From assembly GCA_964342575.1 (NCBI GenBank), contig CAYFGZ010000050.1, forward strand, positions 1-24,258: a stretch of 24,258 nucleotides of DNA. Direction: 5' to 3'. The translations under genes were made by a program, and so were the position numbers. The notes under the pieces are model-generated. The model was not told the origin of the DNA. It made no database searches and saw only the letters and a program-made list of their open reading frames with translations. Origin of the DNA: GCA-002701455 sp964342575 (lineage in GTDB: Bacteria; Pseudomonadota; Alphaproteobacteria; Thalassobaculales; Thalassobaculaceae). This document shows, in pieces, positions 23,476 through 24,258 of this stretch; position 1 is the stretch's first letter; every line of letters starts with the position of its first letter.

Positions 23476-24258
23476 TTATTCGGATTTAAACCCATGATGT
23501 CTACGTGCATATTCGGGCGAAATCTTTTCATCTAAGATATCGGCGGAAATCCTGGCGGGGTCACGTTGATTTGGATCTCCATATCCACCACCTCCGGCTT
23601 GGTCGTGTCGGACGACATCGCCTTTACTAATCTTGCATGTCACTTTTCCTGGCAATGGCTCCCAAACTTCCTCGCGCATAATCCAATTGGAACTAAGCGC
23701 GCCCGGCTGTCCCCCTTTGAGACCGTAGGGATTGAACCGGGTTCGATCGGCTCGCAGTTGCAAAGTCGCCGTATCGGCCAGTAGTCGATATGATCGTGAA
23801 ATTCCAAGCCCACCTCGCCATTTTCCTGCTCCACCACTATCGGGAATGAGTGAATATTCTTCAATTCGCAACGGCTGGCGTGCTTCCAGGGTTTCGATTG
23901 GCGTATTTGAAAGATTTTGCGACGGGTTGGTGATGGCCTCTATCCCGTCTTTGTCTGGTCGACCTCCCCAAGCACCACATATCATATCAACTAGAATGAA
24001 CGGACTACTGTCCGCCCTATATCCTCCAATACAGACTACTGTATTGCCGCCTTCGCCCGCTGCTGGAACACGATCCGGGACGATCTTACCAAGCGCTCCA
24101 AGCATCGTGTCGAATACTCGGTACCCCGTCAGCGCGCGGGCTGCACAGGCAGCTGGCATCGTGGGATTAAGAATAGAAGCAATTGGCGCTGATACCTCTA
24201 TACAGCGGAATACCCCAGAGTTATTTGGTATATCACCTTTCAAGACTGAACGAACGCT
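23476..24258 (-). CDS. Hydantoinase B / oxoprolinase family protein (HyuB), C-terminal part, cut by window edge
   Basis: The frame has 260 codons plus a stop and remains open through the right end (it reads SVRSVLKGDIPNN at the edge), so only the C-terminal part of a roughly 500-600-residue protein is present. HyuB hallmarks are NPTMPAACAARALTGYRV, RIEEYSLIPDSGGAGKWRGG and, near the end, GDVVRHDQAGGGGYGDP. HyuB works with HyuA in ATP-dependent hydrolysis of N-methylhydantoin or 5-oxoproline-like lactams, and the family also includes acetone carboxylase subunits. The HyuA partner is not in the window; it may lie beyond the right edge. It converges on the SolA-type oxidase with a 76-bp gap. Confidence 0.94.
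   Translation of the reverse strand, partial: SVRSVLKGDIPNNSGVFRCIEVSAPIASILNPTMPAACAARALTGYRVFDTMLGALGKIVPDRVPAAGEGGNTVVCIGGYRADSSPFILVDMICGAWGGRPDKDGIEAITNPSQNLSNTPIETLEARQPLRIEEYSLIPDSGGAGKWRGGLGISRSYRLLADTATLQLRADRTRFNPYGLKGGQPGALSSNWIMREEVWEPLPGKVTCKISKGDVVRHDQAGGGGYGDPNQRDPARISADILDEKISPEYARRHHGFKSE

Overview
The window is a gene-dense, AT-leaning stretch of bacterial chromosome with 20 protein-coding genes (two cut by the window edges). I see no rRNA, tRNA, CRISPR array, transposase or phage gene. Shine-Dalgarno sites are the usual GGAGG type, and genes sit in short operons on both strands. The mix of families (GMC oxidoreductase, Baeyer-Villiger-type monooxygenase, TauD dioxygenase, N-methyl amino acid oxidases, HyuB, EamA permeases, a dipeptide-type ABC system) fits a heterotrophic proteobacterium, most likely a marine or environmental alphaproteobacterium. 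That assignment is inference from gene content, not from a marker gene.

Layout. 1-494 (-): start of a GMC oxidoreductase running off the left edge. 694-1422 (+): HAD hydrolase of the 2-haloacid dehalogenase type. 1468-3462 (-): two-gene operon of a mandelate-racemase-type enolase-superfamily enzyme followed by an EamA permease, with a perfect 16-bp palindrome in front. 3779-4942 (+): DAO-family FAD oxidase. 5150-6679 (+): EthA-like Baeyer-Villiger-type monooxygenase. 6872-7747 (+): second EamA permease. 7778-8548 (-): HpcH/HpaI-type aldolase. 8549-8962: long intergenic region with a 25-bp tandem duplication and a palindrome. 8963-11666 (+): nitronate monooxygenase and acyl-CoA ligase. 11957-15123 (-): SDR dehydrogenase, CaiC-like CoA ligase and HCCA-isomerase/DsbA-fold protein. 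15286-16116 (+): TauD/TfdA dioxygenase, divergent from that operon. 16258-21434 (-): amidase, extracytoplasmic binding protein and two permeases of a dipeptide/nickel-type ABC importer, without ATPase genes. 21543-23399 (+): GST and a monomeric sarcosine oxidase/MTOX-type oxidase. 23476-24258 (-): C-terminal part of HyuB running off the right edge.

How the parts may work together (inference). The region reads as a catabolic island for uptake and oxidative breakdown of small organic acids and N-substituted amino acids or amides. The right part (ABC importer, amidase, sarcosine/N-methyl amino acid oxidase, HyuB) would fit import and hydrolysis of N-methylhydantoin-, amide- or peptide-like compounds followed by N-demethylation. 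The left part (enolase-superfamily dehydratase/racemase, aldolase, two related DMT permeases) would fit sugar-acid or hydroxy-acid catabolism. The central part carries two CoA ligases with an SDR, a thioredoxin-fold isomerase and a nitronate monooxygenase, suggesting activation of carboxylic acids to CoA thioesters. No transcription factor gene is in the window, although several operator-like palindromes lie in front of these operons.
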